From Paragordius varius (Eukaryota > Nematomorpha), in contig OZ176053.1 of NCBI GenBank assembly GCA_964247055.1, forward strand, positions 1,736,001-1,800,000: a DNA stretch of 64,000 nucleotides, read 5' to 3'. The position numbers and the translations under genes are program-made. Shown here in pieces: positions 45,201 to 58,400 of the stretch (within the stretch, counting starts at the first letter, position 1; every line of letters starts with the position of its first letter). The notes below the pieces were generated by a model. It saw only the letters and a list, made by a program, of their open reading frames with translations, did not search any database and had not been told where the DNA came from.

Positions 45201-48200
45201 TTATGTTTGCATGCAAAAGAAATAACTACTTAAGTTTAGTTTAATTGGATCCAAGTTGTCATTATTATTTTAAATAAAACATAAAGTATAAAATTATGTT
45301 TTAGTTATTTTATTTTTTAATATTATTTTGTAACATGGACCTTTTATTAAAACGTCGACCAAATGATAATCCGCTAATTGGCGTATTTAAGTATCGCATT
45401 TATTTATTTATTTCAAATCCCTCATTTGTTTTTCTTTTGCCCAAAAAATGTAAACAGCCAACAAATAAATATATATTAAATAGTAACAATTAAAACGCAA
45501 ACCACCCACCAATATTAAATAATAATTTTACCCCCATCTTAAATTTGGATTTTAATTATTTATACTTTTCACAAGCAAATTTTTTGGATTATTATTATAC
45601 AATCATGATATAGGGTCGTATAAGTGACAAAGTCATTTCAGTGAATGACTCGGCTCAACTCACTTAAGTTTAGTGGATTTAATCTGCAATTTTTTATGGT
45701 TATATGAGATGAAACTATCATACTAATGGCTAAATTTTTTTATGTAACTCCACAATTAGGAGGAATACATAGATTTTATAATGTGTATTATCAACTGGAT
45801 TAATGATTGATTCAAGTGGTCAAACTTGAGTCAAGGCTTATTTGCATAACCTTAAATTTAAAGTTTAAAGTGATAAAATTAATAATTTACCCATTATAAG
45901 ATATAATTAATGAAAATTTTAACTACTATAAAAATTATATAATAACAAAATATTTGTTTAGATTCAATTTTAAAAATATTATCGCATTTTAACCAAAATC
46001 ATTATAAAAATAAATAAATCATAAATAATACCGATGTTGGCTAGTCGTAAGGAAAAAATATATTTTATTAAATGTGTAAAAACTTTACAAATGATTATAT
46101 TAAGATAAAAAATGGGTTGGTCAATAGCCAGGCCATTAAAAATGTTAAAACAATCTTGAAATGCTTAATGTGGAAATGTTAAATCTAAAGCTTTTTATTA
46201 CATATTTTACATTATATACATTAAGTGTGAGAAAGTTATTTTTTCTTCATTTCGTATTTTTATGGAAATTCCATAATCCGAAAATGCTAACGTTGCATAT
46301 TAAATTATTTCAAACACTGATTTTAATGCACCTAGCGGTAAGATCTTCGTTATAATTTTTTTAAAGAAATTGGCTAAACCTTTGCATATAAATGGATAAG
46401 AGTATAATAGATATATTTTCAAATGTAGGTTTTAAAAAGCATTAACATTTATGAAGGAATGCGCCCTAAATTTTATCAAAGAAACAGTCTATAAAATTTC
46501 ATTGAAATTGATTATATAGTTAAAAGCATATGGCCAGAAATTTCTATTTATCCCAATTTGTACCAAAAAAGTTAATTTTACCTAAAATCTCCGCGTCTTG
46601 TACTATTTTAAAAATGATAATAAAAAAGAAAATTATTAATATTTTATTTAAACTCTTACTTGCAGCAACGACATTTTCTACCAATGTAATAATTATATAT
46701 AAAAAATTTATAACTAAATTGATTTGAGAATTTTTAAAAAAGTTGAAAGAAAACCTGCAGAATTTCCTGCCGTACTTAGCACAACATGTGCTAAAATTAA
46801 AGTGGAATAAATTAGATTTTATGTAAAATGTCACAAATAATTTTTTCAGGTTTGATAATACCAGCTTGTCCAGCATCTTCTAAACCAATACCCTCAGCCG
46901 TATGAAGTAATGCTAAATTTTTTTAATTATTTCTGAAAAAATTACCCTCGTATTCAGCAGCTAAATGATGCAAGAAGAGTCAAAAATTATTAATATTTAC
47001 CATTTGGACTTCAAGAGTGTCCTTGACACTTCAAGTGGGTCCTTGAACATATCAAGTTGGTCCTTAAACGCTTCTTGCTTGATCAAGTTGGTCCTTGAAC
47101 ATTTCAAGTTGGTCCTTAAAATCTTAAGTTTAGATTTAACCATAATTTTTGCATGTATTTTTTTATTTTTTTATTTAATTATTTTTTAATCTATTTTTAT
47201 TTATTTATTATATATTTATACATTCAAAAATTAAAAATTATATTCAAAAACCACGTTTTTGTTTCAAACTATTTTTCCATTACAAACATTAAATTTTAAA
47301 TATCAATGATATGTAAATAATAACCCAGAAAATTTAATTTTTTTTAATACTTAAATTCTTATAAATATCCAAAATAATTTTAAGAAATCAAATATATACG
47401 GTTTCTGAATGTTTAAAAGTTGATATTGATTTGAATTCTGTTAAATAATAGAAAATAGGTTTAAAATGATAAAATAGATGAATGATATACGATTTGATTG
47501 ATAAAAGTTACAAAAAAGTCAAAGGACCAACTTGAAGTGTTTAAGGACACTCTTGACTTGCAAATGGTATACATAGTATGAAAAAGTATAAAAGCTAGTT
47601 TTTCATTCATAATGCCAGTTAGCATAAAGAAAATTATTATTGGGTAATAATAGTTAATGATAAATTTAACCCTAAATCAATAATATTTCCCTTATTTCAT
47701 CTGTCAATTATTAATGTAGAACTAGCAATTGTATATACCAGTTCCCAGTCTAAATAAACGTTTTCCAAGTCAATCGAAACATTTTCCCAGTCAATCAAAA
47801 CGTTTTCCCAGTCAATCGAAACATTTTCCCAGTCAATAAAAACATTTTCCCAATCAATAAAAACGTTTTCCCAGTCAATAAAAACGGGACAAACTTTTAA
47901 CCATTATCAGCGTAATATTAGGATATTATTTTTTATAAAAAAAAACAATTATTGAATGACAATTTTCCAATTATCTTCCATACCTAATCATTAATGGCTT
48001 ATTCTTTAAAAGTTATATTATTGGAATTAGAGATGAAGATAATATTTTTTTATTGATGGCATTATTTGCGGCTAACTTACAAAATCTATAGTTACGGATA
48101 TATTTTTATAAATAATATACCATTTTTATCTCAATTATTTAGCACGTCATATTGGATCTCAAACATAAATTTTACCCTAATTTTATAACATTTGTTATTT

Positions 48201-51200
48201 GGTTTTCGGGTGCCTAACGCGGCTTGCCGAGTATCTTTGTGCGGCCCACTAAAAATTTAGAAATCCATATGCAAAAATATGCCCACAAAATCTTAGTAAT
48301 ATTCATATTTCTAACGCAATTACTGTGAATGAGTCTATTAAATTGGTAACAAATTAAAAAAAAATTGTTGAATTTTTGTATTTTACAGTCTTATGTCTAA
48401 TCGAAAAATTATTTATGAAATATATCGGATGCGGAACGCCGTGCTTTTTGAGTATGCCGGCGAAGCCATTTGGTTAGACACCCCTGATTTAATCAAATAT
48501 CTTATTAAATATTTTTAAATTTAGATACTTTTTCTGACGGTATTCTTATGGAAAAACTTGTCATGTTTAAAAAGTGTTTTGAAGGGTTCGGCATATAGTA
48601 ATGCGAACCATCAATAAAATAAAAAATATTATCTTAAAAACATCTCAGATTACAAAAGATATAACTTTGAAAGAATAAGTTTGATTGTCCACTGGAATAT
48701 ACTTGGAAAATTATTCAATAATTGTTTTTTCATGAAAAATAATATCCTAATATTACGCTGATAATGGTTCAAAGTTATTTTTATGTCTTGTTTTGATATT
48801 TATCATCAAAAATAAAACTGTTTTTATTGACTGGGAAAACGTTTTTATTGATTGGGAAAATGTTTTTATTGACTGGGAAAATGTTTCGATTGACTGGGAA
48901 AACGTTTCGATTGACTTGGAAATTGTTTCGATTGACTGGGAAAACGTTTCGATTGACTGGGAAAACGTTTCTTTAGACTGGGAAATGGTATACATACTTG
49001 TACTGTACATAAAATGATTTTTGTAAAATTACCCAATGTGTCTTCAATGTTTGCTAGAATACATATAGATATTACATATATATAGTCGTAGCTTGCATTT
49101 CCAGCACCTACAAGAATCCGTGATGCGCCCCCTCCCTCCATGCCACCCCCAAAAAAATTAACCTGTATGACGACTCATAAACGGGTAATTTTTTTATGTA
49201 TTATTTGAAATAATAACTTTTAAATACATATTTTTATGGAAATAAAATTTAAGTATATCAAAATTTGGCCCCCCATTTAACTATGGCGCCCGGGGCATAC
49301 CTTTCCTCGCCCGAAGCTACGCTGATATTTGTAACTTAATTTTTTAATCACTCAATTTTTCATAACATATATTTAAGGTTTGTATTGATCATTGAAATAT
49401 TTATCTTATCCATTTACACCCAAATCATCCTACTACTCATTCTTTGCAGTTTTATGGATAGGAATAGGAATTTTATCCGCCAATTAAATGTTAGAAAAAA
49501 AATATTAAATTAAAGAGAAATTATTATATTATGAACTTATACAGGCAAACTGATCTAATATAATGAATGATATGATATTTTTATTACAGTTATATAATGC
49601 ATTTCAAACTGCCTTTCGAGAACCTTATCTGTTCCTAGTGGCCTTTGTGCATTTATTTGGTCGAAAGGAATAACAAAAAATAAAGTAATTTTAAAACTAA
49701 GTTAGAACCAAAGACTTCTAAGTTATATTTAAGCAATAGATATCATATAATAACACAGAGCTTTTCCTATTAATATTTAAAAAATATAAATAATAAGGTA
49801 AACCTGGTTCAGAAGCCATATAGCTCATGATTTCATTTGTAGCTGTACACATATTATTATAAATTAGTTTACTCATTGGTGAAAGTTGACCAGATTCCAA
49901 AGCCGTCATCATTAATCCTGTTATACAAAAATAGTAAAATAATAAAACTATTCCATCCTTTGATTATTACTTTAGTATTTTAACTGGATATTAGTGACAT
50001 TAATAAGACATTTTATTATTAATAATGGTCAATTACAATAAAACGCATTAACATTTCATTTTGCTAGATAGAACATTATTAAAGTGTATTTTCCTTATAG
50101 GCTATTACCCATATTCAAAAAAAACAAAAAGTGAATTGCAAATCCATATATTTTTAGTTTTTTAGAGATAAATCCAAAAAAATATTTAAGGGCAAAAAGT
50201 TCGAGGTGAGAATTGTCTGCGATTTTATACATAATGGCTTATAGGGTATAAAATGACTATTTTGACCCAATATGATGAAGACATTTTAAGACACTTATCT
50301 TTATTGGTTAGAAATTTACCCAAAAGGGTAATGACATGTTTATGCGGAAAAAAAAATTGCATTTAAATATAATTAACATTTTGCCCTAAGAAACATTAAA
50401 ATCACATGAGATTTCATGTTAAAAAAATTGTTTTCTGAGGTTTCCGAATATTTTAGTTAAATCATAATATTTATCTTTATGTTGCTCCATAAGAGTCTAC
50501 GCTTTACTTAGGAAATTATTTTGATTTCGAATTCCCAAAAATTACACAGATACCCTAATTTACTTTCTGCATATAATTTTTATAGAGAAACAGTAACTAA
50601 CTTCTAATATCATTGCCGGCTTGTATGTATAAACCTATAAATCATAAATAAGCATATTAGTTTTGGTAGCAAAATCGTAATTTTATTTTTGCAATTGATT
50701 AATAATCTATTGGAACAATTTATCACAGATAAATAATCAATAAACAGCAAAAGTATTGGTATATGTGTATAATTTTAGCTAAAAAACGGTAAAAATAGAG
50801 ATGTTGAATACAATTACATTTTTTCTCTATTAACAATCCATTACCTTTTAACGTAGTATTATATCACAGAGCAATTAGCTGATTATCTTAGTATTTAAGC
50901 TATTAAGCCGAATATAAAAATAGGCTATATCAAGCCTTTAGACGCATTAATTTTTTATAAAAATGTAAAATTGGAAAAATCATCTCAAATTTCCTTGCAG
51001 CCATTTTGTCTTATATAAATTTTTTTAATCGTTAATGCAACTGGGAAATAAATGTATATTATGGTTATAAAATGTAAATAATTAACTTTAAAAAGTTTCA
51101 GCCTATTTTTTACCAACAAAACCATAATATATTTGGATTTTAAAATCAGTTATCGTGTTTTGAAGCTGTCCCAATTTACTGTAAAAAATATAAGCCTTTT

Positions 51201-54200
51201 TATCTAATATAAGAGAACACTGTTTGATGATTAAATTTTAACTAAAATAACTTATAAAACTGCAGTTTATTTACAAAATTGAGCTCTGGGATATAAAACT
51301 ACCCCAAAAGGTACACTACAACAAAAATATAAAATGGTATGGAAGTGTTGACAAATCAAAAGACTTATATATAACTTATAATATACCTTCTTCTATGAGA
51401 GATGATAGTGTTTCGAATAATAAAATAGGGGATCGTTTTTTTCGTTTTAGTGTTTTTTGATTCTTTTGAAAACGGTTGTCAATGTGATAAAAAATATCAT
51501 CCATAGGTATTTTATTTTTGTCCCTTTCATAATACAACTTGGTTTCATGCATACTTTCATTGATGGTTAAATTATATGTTTGATTTTTGATATGCCACAC
51601 AAATATAACTTTTTCTAACACATAATAATAAACGCATTTTATTAAATTTATAATATAAAATTGAGGCACATATCCAGGTTTGGACGTTTCAGTCAAATTA
51701 TAAATGGTAATGGAACTTATTAAGTCATATTCAACTTTATGTTAAACAAAATTTTTATTTAAAACAATCAATGTCAAATGGCCTGAGAAATGTATTGGGA
51801 GACATTGTTTATGGCCAAAAGGAAGCCTTGTAAATGAACGGTGAAATTATTTTTGTATTGTTTTTGAAACTCAAGCGGTATCATATATACACCAACAATG
51901 GTCTTTTTTAAAGACATCTAATGAATCGAGATGGCCCACTTAAACAGCGAAATTCTAAAGATAAGGTCCAAACTACCATCTTTAGCTCAGTCGTCGCACG
52001 CAAACCGCGGCTTTAAAAGTGCTTTTGCATAAACATCTTCAAATGCAAACAGCAATGTAATTCTAATTGGTGAGGAAAAATTTTTTTATTTCGGCCTTTT
52101 AAAGTTTTTTGGTGATAATTATTGATTTAATTAGTTAGGTTTGAATGAAATGATAAAATGAATCATTAAAGATTGGAGACCGTTGTTAGCACGGTCAGGG
52201 TTATTTAAAAAAAATACCCCGATTAGTTAAAACAAAAGTATGGACCTTATTTAGGCTATAAGACGAATCCACTAACTAAAAATTTAGTAAAAATATCCTT
52301 AACTGGTTTGGTAGAAAAATTAGATACTATTCCGGAATCACAAAATGCAAGGTTAATACCAACTAAAAAATTTAAAATTTACAAACCTGTTTTTATATAC
52401 AACAGATTTATACATCAAAATAAATTTTATCATAAAATGATTAGACCAGTCAATATAAAATAATTACTTTTTGTGACTGTCATCATTAATATCATGTGGG
52501 AAGTAAAGTTAGCTCGATGAAATTTTTCATACAACATTTTTCGTGTTATGTCTAAAAAATATTATGAGTATACAATGCACTTTTATCCGTAGTAATTATT
52601 GCCATATATTTGCGGCTGGGCACTTTATAGCTTAAATTGTTGGAAGTAAATTGCACAGTTATTATATGATGTTGGATATCTTAAAATGCGAAAAATATGT
52701 TGATTATATTATTATAAGATATTCAAAAAAATTATTTCATCAATTAAAATGGTTTACGTACAGTAAAAATTAAATTTATACAGACAAAATGTAAAATATA
52801 ATAGTTTTCAAAAGACAACCGTACTTTTTAAACCTTGACTTCATATATAAACTATTTAATTACAATTATATAATATATATTAGATTCTGTTACCCATTTA
52901 CACCTCTACATATTTTGCAACTTAAAACAATGTTTATTTATATTAAGAATCAATCTTAAAAAAATACACCAATCCTTTGAAATATTTTTGCTATATTTTT
53001 ACGTTTTGTCTGTTAAATTCATTTTTTAAAGTGATTTTTAAATAGACATCTAATTTGAAAGAAAAATTAATTACCCGTTTTTGTTTTAAGGGAATAGAGT
53101 TTTACCCAAGGTGTGCACATTATATTATGTTTCTTGGGTAAATATGTCACACTTATTGATAGGGCGTAGGAACCGTTTAAGTTCCTTATTGGGATCTTTA
53201 TGGTTTTAATTTTCTATTGTGCCAAATAATGTAATTTTAAATACTCATATTACTTCCTAATGTAATTAAAAAATTAGACTTGTTGCAGTTACTTTTTAAA
53301 AATATTGAAAATTTTCCTAAACAAAACTTATTGGTAATATTAGAGTTGTTTTAAAAGTTTCTTATCTATACAAATACAAAAGACATTTTTTTCGTGAATT
53401 GTGTCGGATATTTTTACATATGTATACATTTTTCAGACAAAAGCAACACTTTTTTAAACGCAACATTTTTGTTTAGTTTGGATAGGAATGTTGCGTTTGC
53501 TTGAAAAAAATGTTTCGTTTTTAAAAAAACGTTTCGTATGTTAAAAAATGTTGCATTTAGTTGGAAAGTGATCATTTTGACAAAAAAATGTATATAAGTA
53601 TTTCGAAATTTTAAAATTTAAACGCAATTTAGCTCATACGCCTTTCCTCCCGTTTCTTTTATATTTGACGCCGAAAAGCGCAAAAATGAGATTTTTCGAT
53701 TTGGCTTACATAAAAAATTAAAATAACTTTACATCCTTATAAATTATATAAAAAGAATCCTTTTATTAAATCTGTGGGAAGTTCTCACCTTAATGCGGAC
53801 TGAATTCAATATTATGTATCCCTTTTTAGTATCATTTATGGTAATGTTGAATTTAGTGGGCCTACGCCCTCGCGATTTCAGAAAAATTTTCAAGTGCCGA
53901 GAATCGTTTTGTATCGTAAACTTTTCTAAATATAATAAATTATCTTCATTTTATTAAACATTTTTTATAATTCAATAACAGCTTATGTTACAGTAACAAT
54001 TTTGATGTAATCTAGCTTTTATAATTCTTACCAATCCATCACCATATGAAACAAATATAATTTTTGGGCTATCAAGTTTAAAGCATACATTTTTAAACAA
54101 TTTAATTATTCTTAAGTCTATCCAATTCGTTTGGCTAAATGAGAGCTTTTTCGTCATTAATTTTTACATTTCTTATTTTGATAAATAAGTTTTTGAGGGC

Positions 54201-55431
54201 TAACAATTAAAAAAATTTTAATAAGTCATTTGAGCGACATCGGCTTATGTAAGTATAGTAAAATCATATTTTTTTTATAAAAATTAATTCTATAAAACCA
54301 AATGCTCCATAAGACAACGATTTTTCTCTTCCTAATAAGATATTTATCAGGAATGTATGTGCATCTTAGTTTTACTGCGAAATCATAATTTTTTATATAA
54401 AAGATCTAAGGATTGAATAAATATTGTTTTATGCCCTTAAGTGTCTATGTTTTTTACAAATGTCCTATTAATTATTAAATACAAAAAATATTAATAAAAA
54501 TTATTTTACATTTTTTAACATTCACCATTTTACATGTAGGTTAAAGTGTTTGCGGCATCTAAGCATAAATTTACAATGTTCAATCTAGGTTAACACTAGG
54601 ATACAACACACGCATTTTAATCCCTCGATTCAAATTGGGGTAGTTGGATACCCCAGGCCTGTTTAAAATCAAATACTTTAAAAAGTATGGAAAGAATCGA
54701 AACCATGGCAAAAATTTGCACTTATATAACATTAATTAACCGAAATATATAAAAAGATTTATTCAAAAATACTTGATATTAATTATTTTAAGCTCAAACC
54801 AAAAGGTAAAAATTTCGTCAACGTTACATGGGTGAAATGGTAAAATGAAAAAATAATACAAAATAAACCACTTTTTCTTATATTAATGTTAGATGTAAAT
54901 TAAATAAATTAGCTTTAATTTTACCCTTAAAATTAAATGAAGACGATTTTACAAAAATTTTGTAAAATAAAAATGGCGTCGAAGTAGATTGACATGGAAC
55001 TTTTTTATTCAAAACAAATTTTTTTAAGCTATTTATATAATTTTTATTAGGATAGAAGCATGAATTTAAATTGGGGTCGTTTCCTTTAGTAGTTTTTAAA
55101 AATATTAGTTTAAATTTAGTCTGGGGTATTTAGATGCCCCAATTCGTATCGAAGTGTTAAATCAAACTTATCAACTTGATTGCTTAAAATTTTTTAATGA
55201 TTTATATTATCAAAGGGTAGTTAAATGTTTTAGAACATATTTTTACTTAATTATAATTTAATATTTAAAACGGGTAATTAAAAGTCTTATAGTCTGTCTT
55301 CATTCTCATTCATTTTTAATAGGAATCGCATTTATATGAAAGTTTGTAGTTTTATATTAATATTTAATATGGAACCAACTTGAAATATTATTTTTTTTTA
55401 TTTCCAATTAAAAAAAAATTCCAGCTTAAAA

Positions 55432-55478
<47 letters not shown>

Positions 55479-58400
55479 GCATAAATAGTTTCAAAGTCTC
55501 TAACAAAGTTTAACATTATATTTTTAAATAAAAAATATGTATTATAACAGAGGCATAGCTTATATTTCTGGCGTCCATGCATGAATCCATGATGGCGACC
55601 CCCTGATCCATGCAACCTCTTGCATTTTTAAATAGTGATCAATTCAAACCAGAGACATGACCACTCATAAATGGGTGATTTTTTGTATTATTAAAAATAA
55701 TAACTTTTACATACCTATTTTTTGTAATATAATAAAAAAATGTGCATCAATCCCCCCTTTCCTCCCCCCTAGGTAGGCCTTCTTTTTTAAAACCTAGGCT
55801 TAAACGTTAAAATTGATTAACGCATCAATTATATTTAAAAAATTTAAGCAAAATGACATACCCAACATCATTTTGGTGTGAACTATGCATATGGAAAAGA
55901 AATTTTTGATTAAAAAAATTATTTTACTATGCATTACTGTGGCGTTACATTCGTACGACATTGGTGCTGTTTTATTCTTGAATTTGATAAACAGTGTGGC
56001 CATTTCACCAAGTTTTAGGGCATTTGCATAAAATCTCCATTGGATATTCTTAACGTATATCAAAAATTATTACCGTCAGATTTTTGAATTCCGGAGCGTT
56101 TGTGTTAACCCTATCGGGATAATGGTCGGTGTAATCAAAGTATTGTTGTAAGTTTGATGAGAATGACATATTAAGAAATTTTTGGAACCGTGTATCGTTG
56201 ACTCGAAATAGAATGTGAGATTTATTGTATGATACTAAGATTTTGCACGGCTTTACTAAAAATAAACTTATAGTCGGCATACTATGAACATGTAATAAAC
56301 AAATAATAAAATTGGATTTTTAATCATTAAACTTAATCAAAAACGGGATTGGAATCGAAAGCGTTTTTGTGGTACTATTCCGTGATAATTGCTGCCTTCC
56401 TGTTTTAATTGCCATATTTCTCACAAAAGACGGTTACGTATCAAATTTTTTATCAAATATAGTAACGAGAGCTATTTTAGGTCATTTGGGTATTTTTAAT
56501 GGCTGAAAGGGTATTAAATTTACGTGATTGGATCTATGATTCTTATACATATGTGATTGATATTGTGAAGAAAAGTCAATGGGCTCTGATGTCATTTGCA
56601 GTTAATGTTAATATTTGATGGGAAATATAATATTTTTTTAGGAAAAAGCTAAACACATAAAAAAATTAAATTTAGCATTTTGATACAAATTATAGGTATG
56701 ATAGTAACAATTATAACAAAGGTTTAAAGATTAATATTTTAAGAAAATGGTTATTTTTTTTACAGTTCATCTATTAAAATTTCTAAGAGTGTATTCCTCT
56801 GCCTTGCACTTGATTCAAGTTTTTTTCATCGTTGTAAATTTAAAATCGCAAATAATTTTAAAACTAAATTTGTAATATTATTTTTTAATCGGTTCAAAGC
56901 CCAACCATAAACTTGTTTTATCTGCAAAACTTAAAACTATACCATAATATTATATATACAGTATGACTAAGTATATATTGCTATAAAGTTATTAATTATT
57001 GCCTAATAACATATGCAGCAAAAAGATTTATTATTGGATGATATTAGAAAAAGTGAAAAAGATAACTATAAGTCAATACTGCCCTTTGTTGTATGTACTA
57101 TTTGGCAATAATTCTTTTTAAAAATGTATACCTCATGTACATGTATACATAATATATATACACTTTGTAAAAGGGAGGGTTAATTTTTTTTAACAATTTT
57201 TTTTATGAGATAGCTTATGACCGGTGAATTCATTTGCAGAAAAATATTATTTGTTGACAACCTAGTTTTTGAAATATTGAGAGAAAATTGAAATCGGGCA
57301 AAAAGTGAAAATTAAGGATAATCGTTAAAGATAATTCAAAACAGATGATAAAATTTGATAAATTATGGTTTATATCATTTTAGGAGATATTTTCATATAA
57401 ATAGCCTAAAATTATATAGTTAGGTTTTCTATATAATCTCAGCTCAAAATATGGCGTTTTCCTTTAACACGCTTTAAAGACCAAATTTTTTTTATGAAAC
57501 TATATTAAAATAATTTTTCTAATTATTTACTAGTTAAACCCACGATTGAAATCTTAACATTCATATTTTATTCAGTAAAATATTTTGCATTATCTGGTTT
57601 ATGAGTGCATAAAAAATTTATACTGTATTATATGGGAATCTTACATGAGTGGGAATTATAAAATATATTATTTATGCAAATAAGCATTTAAAATTAGTGG
57701 AAAATTTACCAACAATCCTTAATCCCTGTAACAAGTCTGTTTTAACACAAATTAATATTTTTACTACAATATGTACGGATTGGTTGATATTCCACTAATT
57801 TTAAATGCTATTTTGCATTTATTGTTAAAAAAATTTTCACACAGTATATATATATATGCAGGCACCCCAATCCGTGCCAAATATGCATGTTAATTATTTT
57901 CACTTAAAGTAAATTTAGTTATAAGCAGTGACTAAACGTAACAAGTTCAAATTAAAATTTTTTGGTACTAGATTTTGATTTTAAAGTCTATTGTTTGAAG
58001 GGAAAAGATAAATGAATTTAGGTTTACGCTAAATTAATATTGTTCGAATTGATACAGGTCTATATAATAGGATAGTCGTGCATTCTGCATTTACCGTGAC
58101 TGTGACCGTGTATAAAATAAATCTTCCAAACTTTTGAACATATGTTTTCGTGATATAGAGTAAATAAATGTAAAATTAGCATTTATATTTGGTCATATCT
58201 TGTGGTATTTGTATCATCATCCAAAAATGTGTGTGTGTGTATTGCTGCGTCGAGGTCGACTTTTTGCAATATTGTAAATGACTTCTTCATAAATTGTGGT
58301 TTTTATAAGTTCTGCCAAGGTTGCGTGGGTTTTTTGTTGAATATTGTCCATCCACCTTATCCTTTTGCGGCCCCTTTTACGCTTACCGCTAACTTTTCCC

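Larger units (their letters stand above)
42252..49917 (-). other. Array of symmetric phase-1 micro-exons
   Basis: In transcript order: 49917-49804 (114 nt), 49053-49033 (21), 46960-46946 (15), 46912-46862 (51), 46766-46755 (12), 46677-46660 (18), 46602-46582 (21), 46040-46032 (9), 43788-43744 (45), 43650-43630 (21), 43134-43105 (30), 43024-43013 (12), 42930-42907 (24), 42825-42802 (24), 42729-42721 (9), then terminal 42307-42252. Each has AG before it and GT after it. Each begins with two bases and ends with one base of a split codon, so all are interchangeable. Peptides include NIEDTL, AEYE, LLHTAEGIGLEDAGQA, NSA, NVVAA, QDAEIL, ATEIGLETAEVGDI, IAGAVS, TAAEGGVIA, EVGEGIA and GGAAASA. They have higher G+C than the introns. 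The 9-nt exons at 46032 and 42721 are the least certain. Another candidate is 50619-50602 (18 nt, GNDIR). Confidence 0.85.

Noticed and set aside
46544-46876. Minus-strand ORF of 110 codons
   Set aside because: It reads through three micro-exons and their introns in another frame; the phase-1 splice model explains the same G+C-rich islands better.
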